This document shows, in pieces, positions 1 through 10,795 of a stretch of DNA of 64,000 nucleotides. The notes below the pieces were generated by a model. That model was given only the letters and a program-made list of their open reading frames with translations, was not told the origin of the DNA and made no database searches. This DNA is from Scolanthus callimorphus. Taxonomy: Eukaryota; Cnidaria; Anthozoa; Actiniaria; Edwardsiidae. Both the position numbers and the translations under genes were made by a program. How positions within the stretch are numbered: position 1 is the stretch's first letter; each line of letters starts with the position of its first letter. The DNA is taken from contig CM066924.1 in assembly GCA_033964015.1 (NCBI GenBank), positions 10,079,077 to 10,143,076 of the forward strand, read 5' to 3'.

Positions 1-85
1 GTTGTCATGAAGATAACTTTGTCCAAGTTTGGTCACCTAGCGATGTACCATTCTCGAGATATTAATTTTTTTAGTTTAGATGATG
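1..85. repeat. Fragment of dispersed repeat
   Basis: This short stretch resembles the inner arm of the inverted-repeat element at 936-1909: both contain the phrases AAGTTTGGTCA and TCTCGAGATATT followed by a TTTTTAGTTT-type tract and a GATGTCAT or GATGACGTC site. It is probably the edge of another copy cut by the window start. No coding potential is seen. Confidence 0.5.
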
Positions 86-225
86 TCATGAGCTAACACT
101 TAAGGATACAGTGCACCTTCAGGGACAACTTTTTGCAAAAAAAATTTTTGCGTGCATTCGATTTAGAGATTGTTTAACTAAGTATTAGAAGAAGAAAAAT
201 ATTTTTTCCCCTTAAAGCGAACAAG
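86..225. other. Unannotated sequence
   Basis: AT-rich sequence between the repeat fragment and the LTR retrotransposon. I see nothing recognisable in it. Confidence 0.4.
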
Positions 226-230
226 ATATT

Positions 231-367
231 TGTAATGAGTAGCCTTATATGGGAGTCACGCCATCACGTGACTATCACTATGTCAGCCTGTTGTGTAATC
301 TTAATAAATGAATTTGAATGATCTTGTCGTAGCCTGTAGTCCTGTGCTGTCGACTATAAACATTACA
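231..367 (+). repeat. 5' LTR
   Basis: A 137-bp LTR, unusually short. It shares the 3' LTR's stretch through GCCTTATATGGGAGTCACG and ends CATTACA. It contains AATAAATGAATTTG, a plausible polyadenylation signal. It differs from the 3' LTR by a small insertion and a few substitutions. Confidence 0.85.
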
Positions 368-401
368 TGGTACCAGGAGCTGGAAGTCCAGGGCGACGAT
401 C

Positions 402-937
402 ATGGAGAAAATCAAGCCTCCATCAGAACTCGATATGGACAGTCGGAACTTGGCAGAAGCGTGGAGAGAGTGGGCTGCGAGTTGGGAACTCTATGAGATC
501 TCAAGTGGTCTCAAAGACAAGGAAGAGAAGGTTCAAGTGGCCACGCTATACAGCGTAATAGGGCTGAAAGCCCGACGAGTATTGAAAACACTACCCGGAT
601 ACCTGAGGCATTAGCAAGTAGAAAGGTTAAGGACACCCTGAAGGCGTTACAAGATTACTGTATGCCCCGTACAAATGTCACTTACGAAAGGTGTATTTTT
701 CGTACAACAACACAGGGGGAAAGACCATTTGATGCATTCTTAACCGAGTTAAGACAAAAGGCCACGCTGTGTGAATTTGGAGAGATAAAGGCTTCCCTCA
801 TACGTGACCAAATCGTGATCGGCACAAATAGCCCTGCATTGAGAGAGCGACTTCTTCGAGAACCAGATCTAAACCTCACGAAAGCAGTAAATCTGTGCCG
901 AGCGTCAGAACAGGCAATTGCGCAACGGACGGAGTAA
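402..937 (+). pseudogene. gag remnant of LTR retrotransposon
   Basis: Two open stretches, 402-614 and 662-937, lie in different frames. Together they look like the capsid part of a Ty3/gypsy Gag: a WREWAASWELYE-like start, an AFLTELRQKATLCEF stretch and a closing ALRERLLREP...CRASEQA block, a layout usual in metazoan gypsy Gag. A stop after the first stretch and the frame change between them show it is dead. No zinc knuckle is present; the sequence runs straight into the GC-rich arm of the inverted-repeat element at 936. Assignment is from family resemblance, not a search. Confidence 0.7.
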
Positions 938-1909
938 ACTGCGGGGTGCGGGGTGCGGGGCGCGCGGTGCGCGGGGTAGGTGGGGTGCAGTTGTGAGGGG
1001 GAGGTGGAGGGGGTGGGATGCGGAATGCAAGGGAGAGCGCCAACGACGTCATCAAAACTATAAAAATCAATATCTTGAGAACGGAACAACGTCGGATGAC
1101 CAAACTTGGGTAAAGTTATCTTTGGGGCAAGGGGGGCACACCAACAGGGTCACGTGGTATGACGTCATCAATGACTAGAAAAATCAATATCTCGAGAACG
1201 GAACAACGCCAGGTGACCAAACTTGGGTAAAGTTACCTTTGAGGCAAGGGGGGCACACCAACAGGGTCACGTGGTATGGCGTCATCAATGACGTCATCAA
1301 AACAAGAAAAATCAATATCTCCAGAACGGAACAACGCCAGGTGACCAAACTTGGGTAAAATTATGTTCAGTTTGACAATGAAAAAAAGGTGCACTTAGTT
1401 AAAACAACATATTAATATGTTCGAAAATTCGAAAACTAGCAAACTGGATTTTCATGTTAAGCGGTCCACATATGTGATTATGTTTTTTTTTTAAATCATG
1501 ATTTTCACGGCTTTGTGCAATAACGCAAAGCCACCCAAGGCTTAATATTAAAGATATATCAAGAAAACATCATTGGAGACATTATTTAGCCCCCAAACCA
1601 CCCGCATCCCATTGGTGGTTATAATGATGTATTGCTGTCGTCGTGCCACGTGACCTCGTTCCATTCTCGAGATATTGATTTTTTTAGTTCTGTTGATGAC
1701 ACCATACCACGTGACCCTGTTGGTGTGTCCCCCTTGCTCCGAAGATAACTTTACCAAAGTTTGGTCATCCGACGTTCTTCCGTTCTCGAGATATTGATTT
1801 TTATAGTTTTGATGACGTCGTTGGCGCTCCCCCTTGCATTCCGCATCCCACCCCCTCCACCTCCCCCTCACAACTGTACCCCGCACCCCGCGCCCGCGCC
1901 CCGCAGTTT
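936..1909. mobile_element. Inverted-repeat (foldback) element inside the LTR element
   Basis: The ends are inverted copies: AAACTGCGGGG at 936 and CCCCGCAGTTT ending at 1909. The arms continue through a GC-rich tract and a GAGGTGGAGGGGGTGGGATG block and its complement near 1845. The left arm holds about three tandem units of roughly 115 bp (about 1060-1350), each with ATCAATATCT, CAAACTTGGGTAAAGTTA and GGTCACGTGGTATG. Inverted units occur at 1640-1810. No transposase is encoded. A target duplication is not clear. Confidence 0.75.
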
Positions 1910-2069
1910 AAACAAATCTAAGGAACCACCACTTTATGTCAGTAAAGATAGTATGTTAGATAGCTCCATGGAAAGTGAACATGTTGAAATCACTCCAGAG
2001 GAGCCACGTAGATCTAGTCGTGCCAAATCAGCACCAGTCTGGCACAAAGACTATGTCATGGACTCATAG
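1910..2069 (+). pseudogene. C-terminal pol (integrase) remnant
   Basis: The open frame ends with an ITPEEPRRSSRAKSAPVW stretch, then a stop, just before the purine tract and 3' LTR. Proline/arginine-rich tails of this kind end gypsy-type Pol proteins. Only about 50 codons remain and the upstream part has been replaced by the inverted-repeat element. Confidence 0.6.
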
Positions 2070-2126
2070 TTCATTTATATCTCACACTTTATTACATTGT
2101 TTTGTTAACTTAACTTGAGAGGGGGA

Positions 2127-2275
2127 TGTACGTAATGAGTAGCCTTATATGGGAGTCACGCCATCACGTGACTATCACTATGTAAGCCTGTTGTGTAATC
2201 TTAATAAATGAATTTGAATGATCTTGTCATAGCCTGTAGTCCTGTAGTCCTGTGCTGTCGACTATAAACATTACA
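2127..2275 (+). repeat. 3' LTR
   Basis: A 149-bp copy of the 5' LTR. It carries a CG/TA insertion near its start and a duplicated CCTGTAGT near its end. The target-site copy ATATT follows directly. Confidence 0.85.
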
Positions 2276-2280
2276 ATATT

Positions 2281-4221
2281 TAGGAAAAACGAAAAAGTAG
2301 CAAGGATCAATAAAGCTCACGAGGCGCGATAGTCTCTTAATCCTGTTTACTCTAGTGTGTCACTCGAGGCCGACATACGGGCACTATTTATGTTGTGCGA
2401 AATGCGAGAGCTTCATTCAAGCCATTTTGTAGCTAGTCGTCACGCCCAGAAGAAGTAAGCAATATTTGCCAATGTATCGTTCGAGAAAAAAGCATGGTCC
2501 ACACAACCAAAAGAAAAAGAAGTTAGGAACCCCAGAGAACTAAAGGAGCTTTAGCTTTGGTTCTTCTAGCGGACTTTGAAGGTGCATCAGACTTCACAGA
2601 CTTTCACTTCATAGTTTTAGACTTCGCGGCTCGCACTGTAGTTTTTTTAATAGTTTGTTTTACCGCACGCTTTGGTGGTTGAGGAGGCTTCGCCATTCTC
2701 GAAAGCAGTCGACTACAACCTCATTCAGCGCACGAAACTGCGGCGAAATCATGAACTTGCATGAAAATGAGTTTTGGCTGTGAAGCTACTTCTACCATCA
2801 TGCGATTGGCTCAAGACGTGACAAACCTATACTTCGATTAGGTGTGAATGTCAATCACTGTCGTTGAAGGTGTCTGCGCTGAATTTCTTTAGCCTCGCGT
2901 TTCTCAAAGAAATTATCAGAGCTGTTTATGACTATTCTTTTGAGTTTTAGGTCAGGTTCCACTTGTTCAATCTCAATGAAATTTGGCAGGCTGCTAGAAT
3001 AAGAATCTATGCCCAACTTCTGAAGGAAAGTTGGAAAGAAAAGAACGTCTTTCACGCGCGGAAAAAAGTCTTTGCCGCCATATTCGATAGATAGGGAATG
3101 CTTCCCAGTTTGTACTTGTCCCTTCTAAGACAGAATCTCCATAATTTTCTACTGATTTTGACTGTTAGTTCAATCACGTATCAGGTTCAACTTTGTACAA
3201 TCACACATTGAGAGTAATACAAAGAAAATTATTTGTAAGAATAAGTGATTTTATGCTTTTCATCTGTTATTATGTAATAAGAAAGATAAGTCTTAAAATT
3301 GTGCACTATAATCTCGACATAAGGCAATAGAAGTATGCTCACCTCCCCTGACGGGAGCACATTTTGTCATGGTGGCGTTTGTGTATGACGTAACAAGTTT
3401 GCGTGTGTCATGATTTGGGCCACCATTTTGTTTTCGCCTCTGGAGGTGCCAAGAAGGAGTTACCCTCTGCCTCCCCTTTTTCTCCACCATGACTGATGTG
3501 TTTGTATTTTTTCTCATTGTAACTGGTAATGTTTGAGTTACCCTTTTTTGTGCCTCCGCCTTTGCGTGGTAGGAAATACATTGTCACTTTTTAACTATTT
3601 AAGAATGAAGTTGATATTAAAACGGCTACATGCACAGATATAGCCATATTTATACCAAATTGGTGTCTGTCCTCTCTAGCCCCGCAAACAGAGCTCAGCA
3701 GCAATAGCAAAAACCTGTTTGGGAATTGTGTCATTCAAAGAAAAGGCATAAAGGATGTTGGCGATACGGGATAAGTTGAGCTTGCATCGACGCGCAACTT
3801 TTGCCAAAACCTGCAACTTTCCCTAACATATCTAATGAAATCCCGGAACAAAACGGTATAGTTTAATAAACGTTTCTCAAAAATGGTACATATAATATGC
3901 ATGTTGAATAATATGTTTAGAGTTTCTCTATGGGTTTTTCCTAAGCCTCAAATAATATTCGAAGATCCGCAAAAAGTAACAACTAGGCTTTCCAAGCTTG
4001 GTCTAGCTCATTCCAATGTGTTTTCCTATTGGTTATATTTGGAAAAATTGTTTTAGAAAGCGATTGAAAATGTGTGTTGCAAGTGAATAGCTTCCACACT
4101 TCATTTGAAATGTCTATTCCCCCATTTCACGATCGAATGGCGAAAGTCTCAAGTTTTTCCATGATAATATCATCAGATTCTTTGCCCCTACAATTCAAAT
4201 CTTACAAAATAGCCAATTAGC
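2281..4221. other. Intergenic stretch, no clear gene
   Basis: I find no confident gene here. On the minus strand at about 2696-2523 a lysine-rich frame begins MAKPPQPPKRAVKQ. It has an in-frame TGA after 30 codons, so it may be a broken fragment of a basic nuclear protein, but I cannot name it. Short open frames at 2855-3055 and 3293-3517 (minus) show no recognisable motif. The rest is AT-rich and unique-looking. Confidence 0.4.
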
Positions 4222-4223
4222 TA

Positions 4224-4883
4224 CCGTATTTACCTGTATATAAGACGCACTTTTTTCACTCCAAAATGACCTTCAAAATTGGGGTGCGTCTTATACACGG
4301 AACATCACTTTTGGGAATTTGCATAACAACAAATACAAAAAGATCCTTTACAAATTTGGTGATTCATGGTTGTGTGGTTCAGTTGCACATAATAAAGCTA
4401 GAATTTCGATCCGTGAAACCTGCCAGCAGGCGTTGGAGGCTGTTTTTATTGCCAAAATCACGGAGGTCGTAGTCGCGAGCGCCATTTTGGATTTTGTCAC
4501 TCGGCCCAGGAAGCACGTCCAAAAATCCAAGATGGCGCTTGTCGACACTCGCAGGATTTTTGCGATAAAATCAGCCTGTAAACGCCTGCTACAATGCATA
4601 GAAATATTAGCACAACTACTTAAATTTTGCATGAAATCGTGTGTAGCACAAGATTTATCTCAAACAAACAAAATAAAATGAAGAAACGGTCGGAATATTT
4701 TACTCATTTTACGTCATTTTCCACTTACTGCCAGTCTATTTCTCTTGAGATTTATTTATGGAAGTGCTGCTTGCATGCAATACAAATTGAAAATCTTTAG
4801 AAATTGATTTTTTTTGCCAAAATGACCTCAAAATTCAAGGTGCGTCTTATATACGGGTGCGTCTTATATACGGGTAAATACGG
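4224..4883. mobile_element. Foldback MITE with TA target site
   Basis: The termini are inverted: CCGTATTTACCTGTATATAA at 4224 and a near complement ending GGGTAAATACGG at 4883, each flanked by TA. TA duplication with this terminal motif suggests a Tc1/mariner-type non-autonomous element. The interior is a second imperfect palindrome around 4500, so both strands give look-alike reading frames (CCATTTTGGATTTTG against CAAAAATCCAAGATGG). That explains the two mirror ORFs here; neither is taken as a gene. Confidence 0.75.
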
Positions 4884-7191
4884 TACTAGTTACACCAGTA
4901 CACGCTAAAAATGTAGAGCTCATATTCAGTGGATGTTGTGAATGCCGGTGTTATTTTTTTCTTCAAAATCAAACTATCATGCTCTGTATTAATATTCTGA
5001 AACAAGATTATGCGCTTTTTGTGTTTTCTTTACTTTGCAAATTTAATAAATTCCCACAACAATCCCCGCAACTTTTGCCTTTTTCTCCGCAATGTTTCCC
5101 TCTCACAAATTTTTACTTTTTCTCGCAATAATAAACAAGGTGGTGATTATTTGGATTCCGGAGGAGGAGGGGGGAAGTTGAAATTTCTGAATGGGAGGTT
5201 GGTTTAACCTGCCCGGAATTCTATATGCATGGGGGGGGGGGGGGGGGGGGGGAATAAACTATTTTGGAAATTCTGGATGCATGGGGGGGTCTAAAACTAG
5301 TGCCGTCCGTGGGGGGGTACCTGTATTTTCTGGAATTGCTCATTATCACTTAAATGAAAGCTCTTACACCTATGTCTCCTTCTCTATATCTGCTTATTTC
5401 ACTAGTGGAAAGCCGGCTTTGGCTTGACGAATGTGTAATAAATTGAATTGAATTTAAATGGTTTCTAGACGAGCACCACCAACCGAAAAATGGGAGTCCC
5501 CTCCCCCCGGGCTGATAAAATTTAGCAATGCAAATAATAACATATTTTTACAACTAATATATAGATTTAGGCAATGCCTAAAAGCGGAACTCCAATCATA
5601 CACACCCCACGTCTTACTCACAGGGAGCTCACCTTTACAGTTTAAATTAAGAAAATTCATGTTACCATTATATGGCAATGATAGTATTAGCACGTTCTGA
5701 TATGCTAACAAGTCGCAGTTCACGACCGATAAAAGATCTCCTTGAAATAAAAATGAAAAATTAGATTTTCAGCGAAATCCACAACAAAGAATACTTGACA
5801 TAGTATTTGTCTCATTGTACTAACTAAATCTAACATGTGACAAAGGAAAATCAAGGCTAGAATATCAGAAGTGACCTGTTTACATAAGAATAAGGAAAAG
5901 CAGGGCCAAAAAGTCAAGCTTACTCAAAACTATAATTTGAGTTTAGCCGGAGAAAAAGAAACCTTGAGGGAGCCAACTAAAGCAGCAAAATGTAAAAGTT
6001 ACATGACTGTAAAGTCAGAATTTTCTCATCAGGAATGCAATAAACTTGGAAGCTAAAGATATAAATAGCATAAGAAGCAATTTTAAGCTTTGTGCTTACC
6101 GATAACTGATAGTGAAGTCGTTTCTTTCCTCCGAAAGTCTCCGTCGTGTTGAGTTGAATTCATTCTTACTTGGCAAGCTTTTGCACAAAGCCAATTTTCC
6201 TAAATATATTATTCGGCTAAAAGAAGAACATGTCGTTTGAAGCTTTTACGAAAGAAACTGTTGTTTTTCTTCAGAAGAACGCCAAAGTCTTGCTTCGCCG
6301 TGGGCCGGGTATTCTGCAATCTACTAGCCTTTGAATCTTTTGCAACTCCCTCATAGTTTCTCCAAAATGACTAAACAACATTGTGAACCCTATCGGCGAA
6401 GGAATCGAATCCGAAGTATTTTGACAATCATTAGAGAATTCTTTTGAGCAAATTTGGCATGGTTCGCACCCACGAGTTTGTCTCAGTTTGAGTGAGCCGA
6501 CGCGGGCGCGTGTTTTGTGAGTTTTTTCGGCGGGAAAATGAAGGAGCGACTTCCGGTCCATGTCCTCTGCCAAGCGCCTCAAAGCACCGTGGCGCTGTGC
6601 TGGAGGACAAAATGATGCATGCGCTCAGTGATCCAAGACGGACTGTGATTGGCTGTGTACACGGGTCGCCACTAACGCAAGTGCGCATGCGTAAATAAGA
6701 GCCCGCAATGTTTTCGTAAGCCGCTGAACGTATCGTTTTGGCTTGGATGGGTTGCTTTCTAGCTCATGTGATGTTGAATGATACGTATGGGGCTCCACTC
6801 CGTAACTTCGGCACGGGGAGTTCCGCTATTAACATTATCATAATTTACAAAAACAAATCTAAGAGATGCAAACACTGTTTGTGTGAACTTACTGTATTCA
6901 CAGGCAAAGGCTTCTTTTTCCTGTACGTCGGGTAACCATAGGACGCCAAGGCTCTCCTGCACACCATCAGCGGATCAGAATTCTATAAATAATCGCAAAT
7001 CGGGCGCAGATCATTGTCAAACACCTTATTGATATAGAAAACCTGCTATAGTTGAGCGATGTGACTTGCCTTACCTTAGCTAATCTCCCTACTGATAGTC
7101 GCCTAAAAATGGAAGACAACATTTTATACTTCTTTCAGTTGCACATGTGTGCAATTGAGCCCGCGTTACAGGAGCTCAGAGGCGCTGCCAA

Positions 7192-7253
7192 CCTCGTCCC
7201 CAGAGTCTTCTCGGTCGCGGTTAGAAACGACCGAGAAGACCCTGGGGACGAGG
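7192..7253. repeat. Short hairpin MITE
   Basis: CCTCGTCCCCAGAGTCTTCT and its near-perfect complement ending GGGGACGAGG form a stem of about 25 bp around a 12-nt loop. Hairpins with this sequence are abundant in cnidarian assemblies as I recall them. No coding content. Confidence 0.7.
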
Positions 7254-7323
7254 CTAATCCGACTGCGTGCGCATTTTTACTCTTCTCCCGCTGTTTATAC
7301 CGGCAGGCTCAAGGCACATGGAT

Positions 7324-7441
7324 TGCAACAACAACTTGCCATTAGAAACAGCGCGTCTCCCAAACAAAATGGCCGACAAAATGACCGAAAAGGACTGGAA
7401 ACCATCGACAATATCATAGGGATTCCTGTGTGTTTTATACT
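7324..7441 (-). repeat. Inverted duplicate of the MYBBP1A 5' region (copy 1)
   Basis: Roughly 118 bp matching the reverse complement of 8671-8790 almost throughout. Shared blocks include AAACAGCGCGTCTCCCAAAC and ACCGAAAAGGACTGGAAACC. The two copies are inverted and about 1.2 kb apart, and the partner lies at the start of MYBBP1A. Confidence 0.8.
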
Positions 7442-8670
7442 GATCACTTTATAGGAACGCCTGCTGATATTCGCAGACTACGGAAGAATGACAACAACGC
7501 AACGGATTAGTTTATTTATACCATTTGCATTTATCTGCTTAACGTCCATACCATCAAGCACAGAATAACTTGGGACTACATGAAGTATAAAATTCGTCAA
7601 CATTCTCGGATAAGGACGTTAAACCGTAGGTCCCGTCTCTCACATACACTACACTAACCGGAACCAGAGGGACGTTAAAGAACCACAGGGACGCGGGAGT
7701 GACCATCCCCAGTGTACAGGGCTCACACTCAAACTAACATGGTCGAGCGTTTCATACATGAGCTTCTAGCTCGGGAGATTGGGTGCTACTCCCCACGTTA
7801 TCGACTTAAAATAAATCATTTACAACATAGTATTCAATACAGCAAACATAAGGCACGCGATCGTAGGAACCTCTAGGAAACTTGAATCGGATTTAAAAAG
7901 AATAGAGGAAAACTTGTCTAAGTCATCGTCTGGAGCACTCCAGGAGGAATTACGAAAAGGAATATGAATATTTAACGTGAGACTCAATTATTCGCTCTCG
8001 TGCAAAGGATTAAAACACGGTGAAAAAATTCGAGTTATTTCCTCAATCTTGAAAAGTCAAAGGAAAACAAATCATGTGTTAGAAAAATGTTTCTGAAATG
8101 TGGAAAGGAATGTGTGTGTCCCAAAGTTATAATGGTTATAAATCGAAGGTACTATCAGGGCACATTGATATTGCTCCACTTTCGTAGTCATTTTTTGGCC
8201 CTATCTTGTACTGCAATATTTCGCTCGTACAATTCAGTTCTCCAAATTTGAATGACAAAAAAAGAAGGTCCAATGACCCCAAATCAGAAGTTTCAGAAAA
8301 AACGCGCGAAGATTTTCGCAAAGGAGGGACTTTTGTAAAAATACCACTGTTAGAATATCAACTCGCATAAGCAAATGCGGCTCTTAAAATAAATTCGAAC
8401 GAATATTTAAAAGCACCAATAGTCGAGGTTTAACATTTTCAGAGCTCAAGTCAAAAATATCCGACCATTTTTGACGCGACGCAAGCGAGTTAAAAAAATT
8501 CTGAAAAACGCGTTTCGTTTTGTTGGAGTCACCTCTGCAGCAGTGTTTTAAAAGTATAAAAACTTGTACTCTCCTTTGTACTTTGTATTTTATTCCACAT
8601 TCGCACATCCATGGGCGAAAAGCTAGAAAAATTCAACTGTGCAAATGGTCCGTTGTTGTCTCTTTCGAAG

Positions 8671-8790
8671 TATAAAACACACAGGAATCCCTATGATAGA
8701 GTTGTTGATGGTTTCCAGTCCTTTTCGGTCATTTTGTCGGCCATTTTGTTTGGGAGACGCGCTGTTTCTAATGGCAAATGCAACAACAAC
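8671..8790 (+). repeat. Inverted duplicate of the MYBBP1A 5' region (copy 2)
   Basis: Partner of 7324-7441. It includes an in-frame ATG at 8778 and lies directly upstream of the preferred MYBBP1A start at 8856, so it probably covers the promoter or 5' UTR. Whether the pair is a duplicated promoter or two copies of a dispersed repeat cannot be decided here. Confidence 0.7.
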
Positions 8791-8855
8791 GAGGAACATC
8801 AAATAGACTAATTTCAATCGTCGACAGTGAGACTTTGCATAAATTTGTACTAAAA

Positions 8856-8993
8856 ATGAAAAAAGAGGAATTGACGTCGGATGAGAAGGGGCTGTCTTAT
8901 TACTGGGACTTGGCGTCAATAGATGAATCCGTGCGACTAAAAGCAGCTCGAGGGCTTGTCGATTACCTGGCCAAAGCTCAGGAGGAGCACGTG
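8856..8993 (+). CDS. MYBBP1A: MYBBP1A/POL5-like protein, exon 1
   Basis: First of seven in-phase exons of a Myb-binding protein 1A / DNA polymerase phi (POL5) family gene, a nucleolar HEAT-like repeat protein of ribosome biogenesis and transcriptional control. The exon encodes a stretch ending YYWDLASIDESVRLKAARG then LVDYLAKAQEEHV; a 'W-D-L-A ... R-x-x-A ... L-x-x-Y-L' opening is typical of the family. I choose the ATG at 8856 (MKKEELTSDEKG). An in-frame ATG at 8778 would add 26 residues, but these come from duplicated sequence. The exon ends in phase 0 at a GTAATG donor. Downstream exons (9494 to 26927) read on in phase with matching family blocks. The remaining 3' exons are not in view. 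Confidence 0.75.
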
Positions 8994-9007
8994 GTAATGG
9001 TAAACTT

Positions 9008-9155
9008 GCAGGATGTTTCAAATACTTAATTGCAGGATGTTTCAAATACTTAACCATTATCCTGCGAGATTGCGCAGAATATCGTCTGATACATAGCCGA
9101 CGAGGGACGCAGTCCCGAGTTGGCTAAATCAGACGATATTCTGCAATAATGGTTT
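9008..9155. repeat. 22-bp tandem duplication and foldback hairpin in intron 1
   Basis: TGCAGGATGTTTCAAATACT occurs twice back to back (9008-9053). It is followed by an imperfect hairpin from 9052 to 9155 with arms AACCATTAT and ATAATGGTT and inner arms CAGAATATCGTCTGAT and ATCAGACGATATTCTG. This is probably a small foldback element. Confidence 0.65.
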
Positions 9156-9493
9156 TATTATTCAGCACATCGATAGCACAAAAACCCCTGAAAAACATTA
9201 CTTTTGTGTATTATTTTGAGCTCAACACATCATATTTCCCTCAGAGACGGATATCGCAGGATATCTGTCATGTACAGAAGACAGCTATTGGGTTCCAATG
9301 ACCATATTTGTGCAGTGCACACAGATATTACAAGTTTGCAATTTTACATGCAACAAACTTATGACAACATCCCATGGATGGGTTTCTGCAGAATTTTCCT
9401 GTGAAAAAATCCTGTGTGACTGGTTTTATTCAGGACAGAAAATTATTACAAATCAGATATCTGGAAAGAAAGTTATTTCTCATTTTGTTACAG

Positions 9494-9784
9494 GGAGATT
9501 GGGATGAAAAAAGTTTATCGCCAGAGCTTGAGTACAGCCTTAAGAGGCTGACGAAAGGCTTGGCATCTTGCAGAAAGGGGGCTCGCCAGGGCTTTGCCAC
9601 TGTGTTAACTGAAGTCCTGCGCCAGTTTGAATTTATAGAAGCCCAAAATGTACTAGAATTGTTGGCCAACAATCTACAAGTGACAGGCAATGCTAAGAGC
9701 CAAGAAGAAAGAGATGCATACATTGGTCATATTTTTGGGTTGATGGCCATAGTCCGAGCCCAAGACTTGGATGCTATGAAAAAG
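9494..9784 (+). CDS. MYBBP1A: MYBBP1A/POL5-like protein, exon 2
   Basis: 97 codons between a TTACAG acceptor and a GTAGAA donor, both phase 0. It encodes LEYSLKRLTKGLASCRKGAR, QGFATVLTEVLRQFEFIEAQ and IGHIFGLMAIVRAQDLDAM. The family signature is a 'L-K-R-L-x-x-G-L-A-S-x-R-x-x-A-R-x-G-F' block followed by a 'G-L/V-x-A' helix, and both are present. This is the most diagnostic exon. An inverted-repeat element begins about 8 bp into the following intron and leaves the donor intact. Confidence 0.85.
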
Positions 9785-10204
9785 GTAGAAGTGCATGGGG
9801 CGGCAGGTACAAAACGCAGGTCAATGGTCACAGGTCACATCCCTCCCACCCACGCCCGTTGAAGATCGCATTCAACCTTTTCGGCTTAATGGACACATGT
9901 GGGATGTGGATGTGTGTGAACCGCTGACTTGACGATTTTCAATTTTTTTTTTACATGCCATCAATCTTCCTTGAGTGTTCTGTGCATCCTGGTATGACTC
10001 TCCATCGGTTAACCGTTCAGAACAATTCTGTCCAATAGACGCGCAAATTTTCCCTTCTAATAATGGTGTTTTAGAAGGAAAATCTGACCACGCGCTCGGG
10101 AATGTAAAACTGTTCTCATGACGGAATGTTTTTGCTATCAGTTATCGCTATTTATAGCGATCACTTAGATTACTTCTTAACTGCGATGATCATTTACTTG
10201 TTTA

Positions 10205-10415
10205 CCATTCGTCTTTTGGATGAGACAATAAACCGGGTCCCATCTCGCCCTTATTACTCTATCCAGAAGTACGTTAAAAAAAACACCCTCGGTGTCTGTG
10301 CTTATGAATGCTTGGCTGCCAGTAGCGCTGTTGAGACTCAGCGCAATTCAGCTTACAAGCAGCATGTCTGGGGAGTCCGTCTCAAACATTTACATTTTTT
10401 TATTCATACACTGCA
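10205..10415 (+). repeat. SINE fragment (3' part)
   Basis: It matches the body of the SINE at 15376-15768 without the tRNA-like head. Shared phrases are GGATGAGACAATAAACCG, GTGTCTGTGCTTA, CTTGGCTGCCAGT and CGCAATTCAGCTTAC. Copies at different loci support a dispersed family. Confidence 0.75.
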
Positions 10416-10564
10416 GTTCTAACCATTAATTAGAATCCATTTGGGGCAGAGAGATTTGAAGTCCACGCTTTTTTCGTTCAATTTGGAATATACTGCATTT
10501 GTGTTTTTTTTTTCAAAAAGCTCTCGGCCTCACCGTCGACAGTTCAATACAAATTGAATGGGAA

Positions 10565-10795
10565 AGTTGTATGTCTCGAACCCAGAGCTCCCCGGCTCGT
10601 ATCCTCGCGGGGGAGGCTCTGGTGACAGCCACTCAGACGCATGCGCGTGATTTGATACAGTGTTGTTGAGAGAAACAACTTTCTGCACATGCCCCAACAT
10701 TCAAAATGGGCCAATCTGCGACGGCCCTCAAATGGATGTCCCCACAGCCTCCCTTGCAAGCAGACGAGCCGGGGAGCTCTGGGTACGAGAATGAT
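10565..10795. repeat. Foldback MITE
   Basis: Inverted arms TCTCGAACCCAGAGCTCCCC...CGGCTCGT near 10570 and ACGAGCCGGGGAGCTCTGGG...TACGAGA near 10775 enclose about 170 bp. Non-coding. Confidence 0.7.

Larger units (their letters stand above)
231..2275 (+). mobile_element. Decayed Ty3/gypsy-type LTR retrotransposon
   Basis: Two near-identical short LTRs (231-367 and 2127-2275), both starting TGTA and ending ACATTACA, bound this unit. A 5-bp target duplication ATATT lies at 226-230 and 2276-2280. The left LTR is followed at once by TGGTACCAGG, a tRNA primer-site-like sequence, and the right LTR is preceded by the purine tract GAGAGGGGGATG. Inside are gag fragments (402-937) and the last codons of pol (about 1910-2069). 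Protease, reverse transcriptase, RNase H and most of integrase are gone, and an inverted-repeat element occupies the middle. The element cannot be autonomous. Confidence 0.85.
4886..8855. other. Intergenic stretch upstream of MYBBP1A
   Basis: About 4 kb without a recognisable gene. It contains a run of about 22 Gs near 5230, other G-rich MITE-like sequence at 5150-5340, a perfect-stem hairpin (7192-7253), a degenerate SINE-like stretch at about 7600-7760, and an inverted duplication of the promoter-proximal region (7324-7441). Short frames such as 6271-6688 and 8136-8608 have no motifs I recognise. Confidence 0.5.

Noticed and set aside
2523..2696. Histone-like gene (MAKPPQPPKRAVKQ, minus strand)
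   Set aside because: Lysine-rich but too short, with an in-frame stop and no globular domain; kept only as a note.
5191..5427. Gly-rich ORF around the poly-G run
   Set aside because: It is produced by a homopolymer and MITE-like sequence; no start context or homology.
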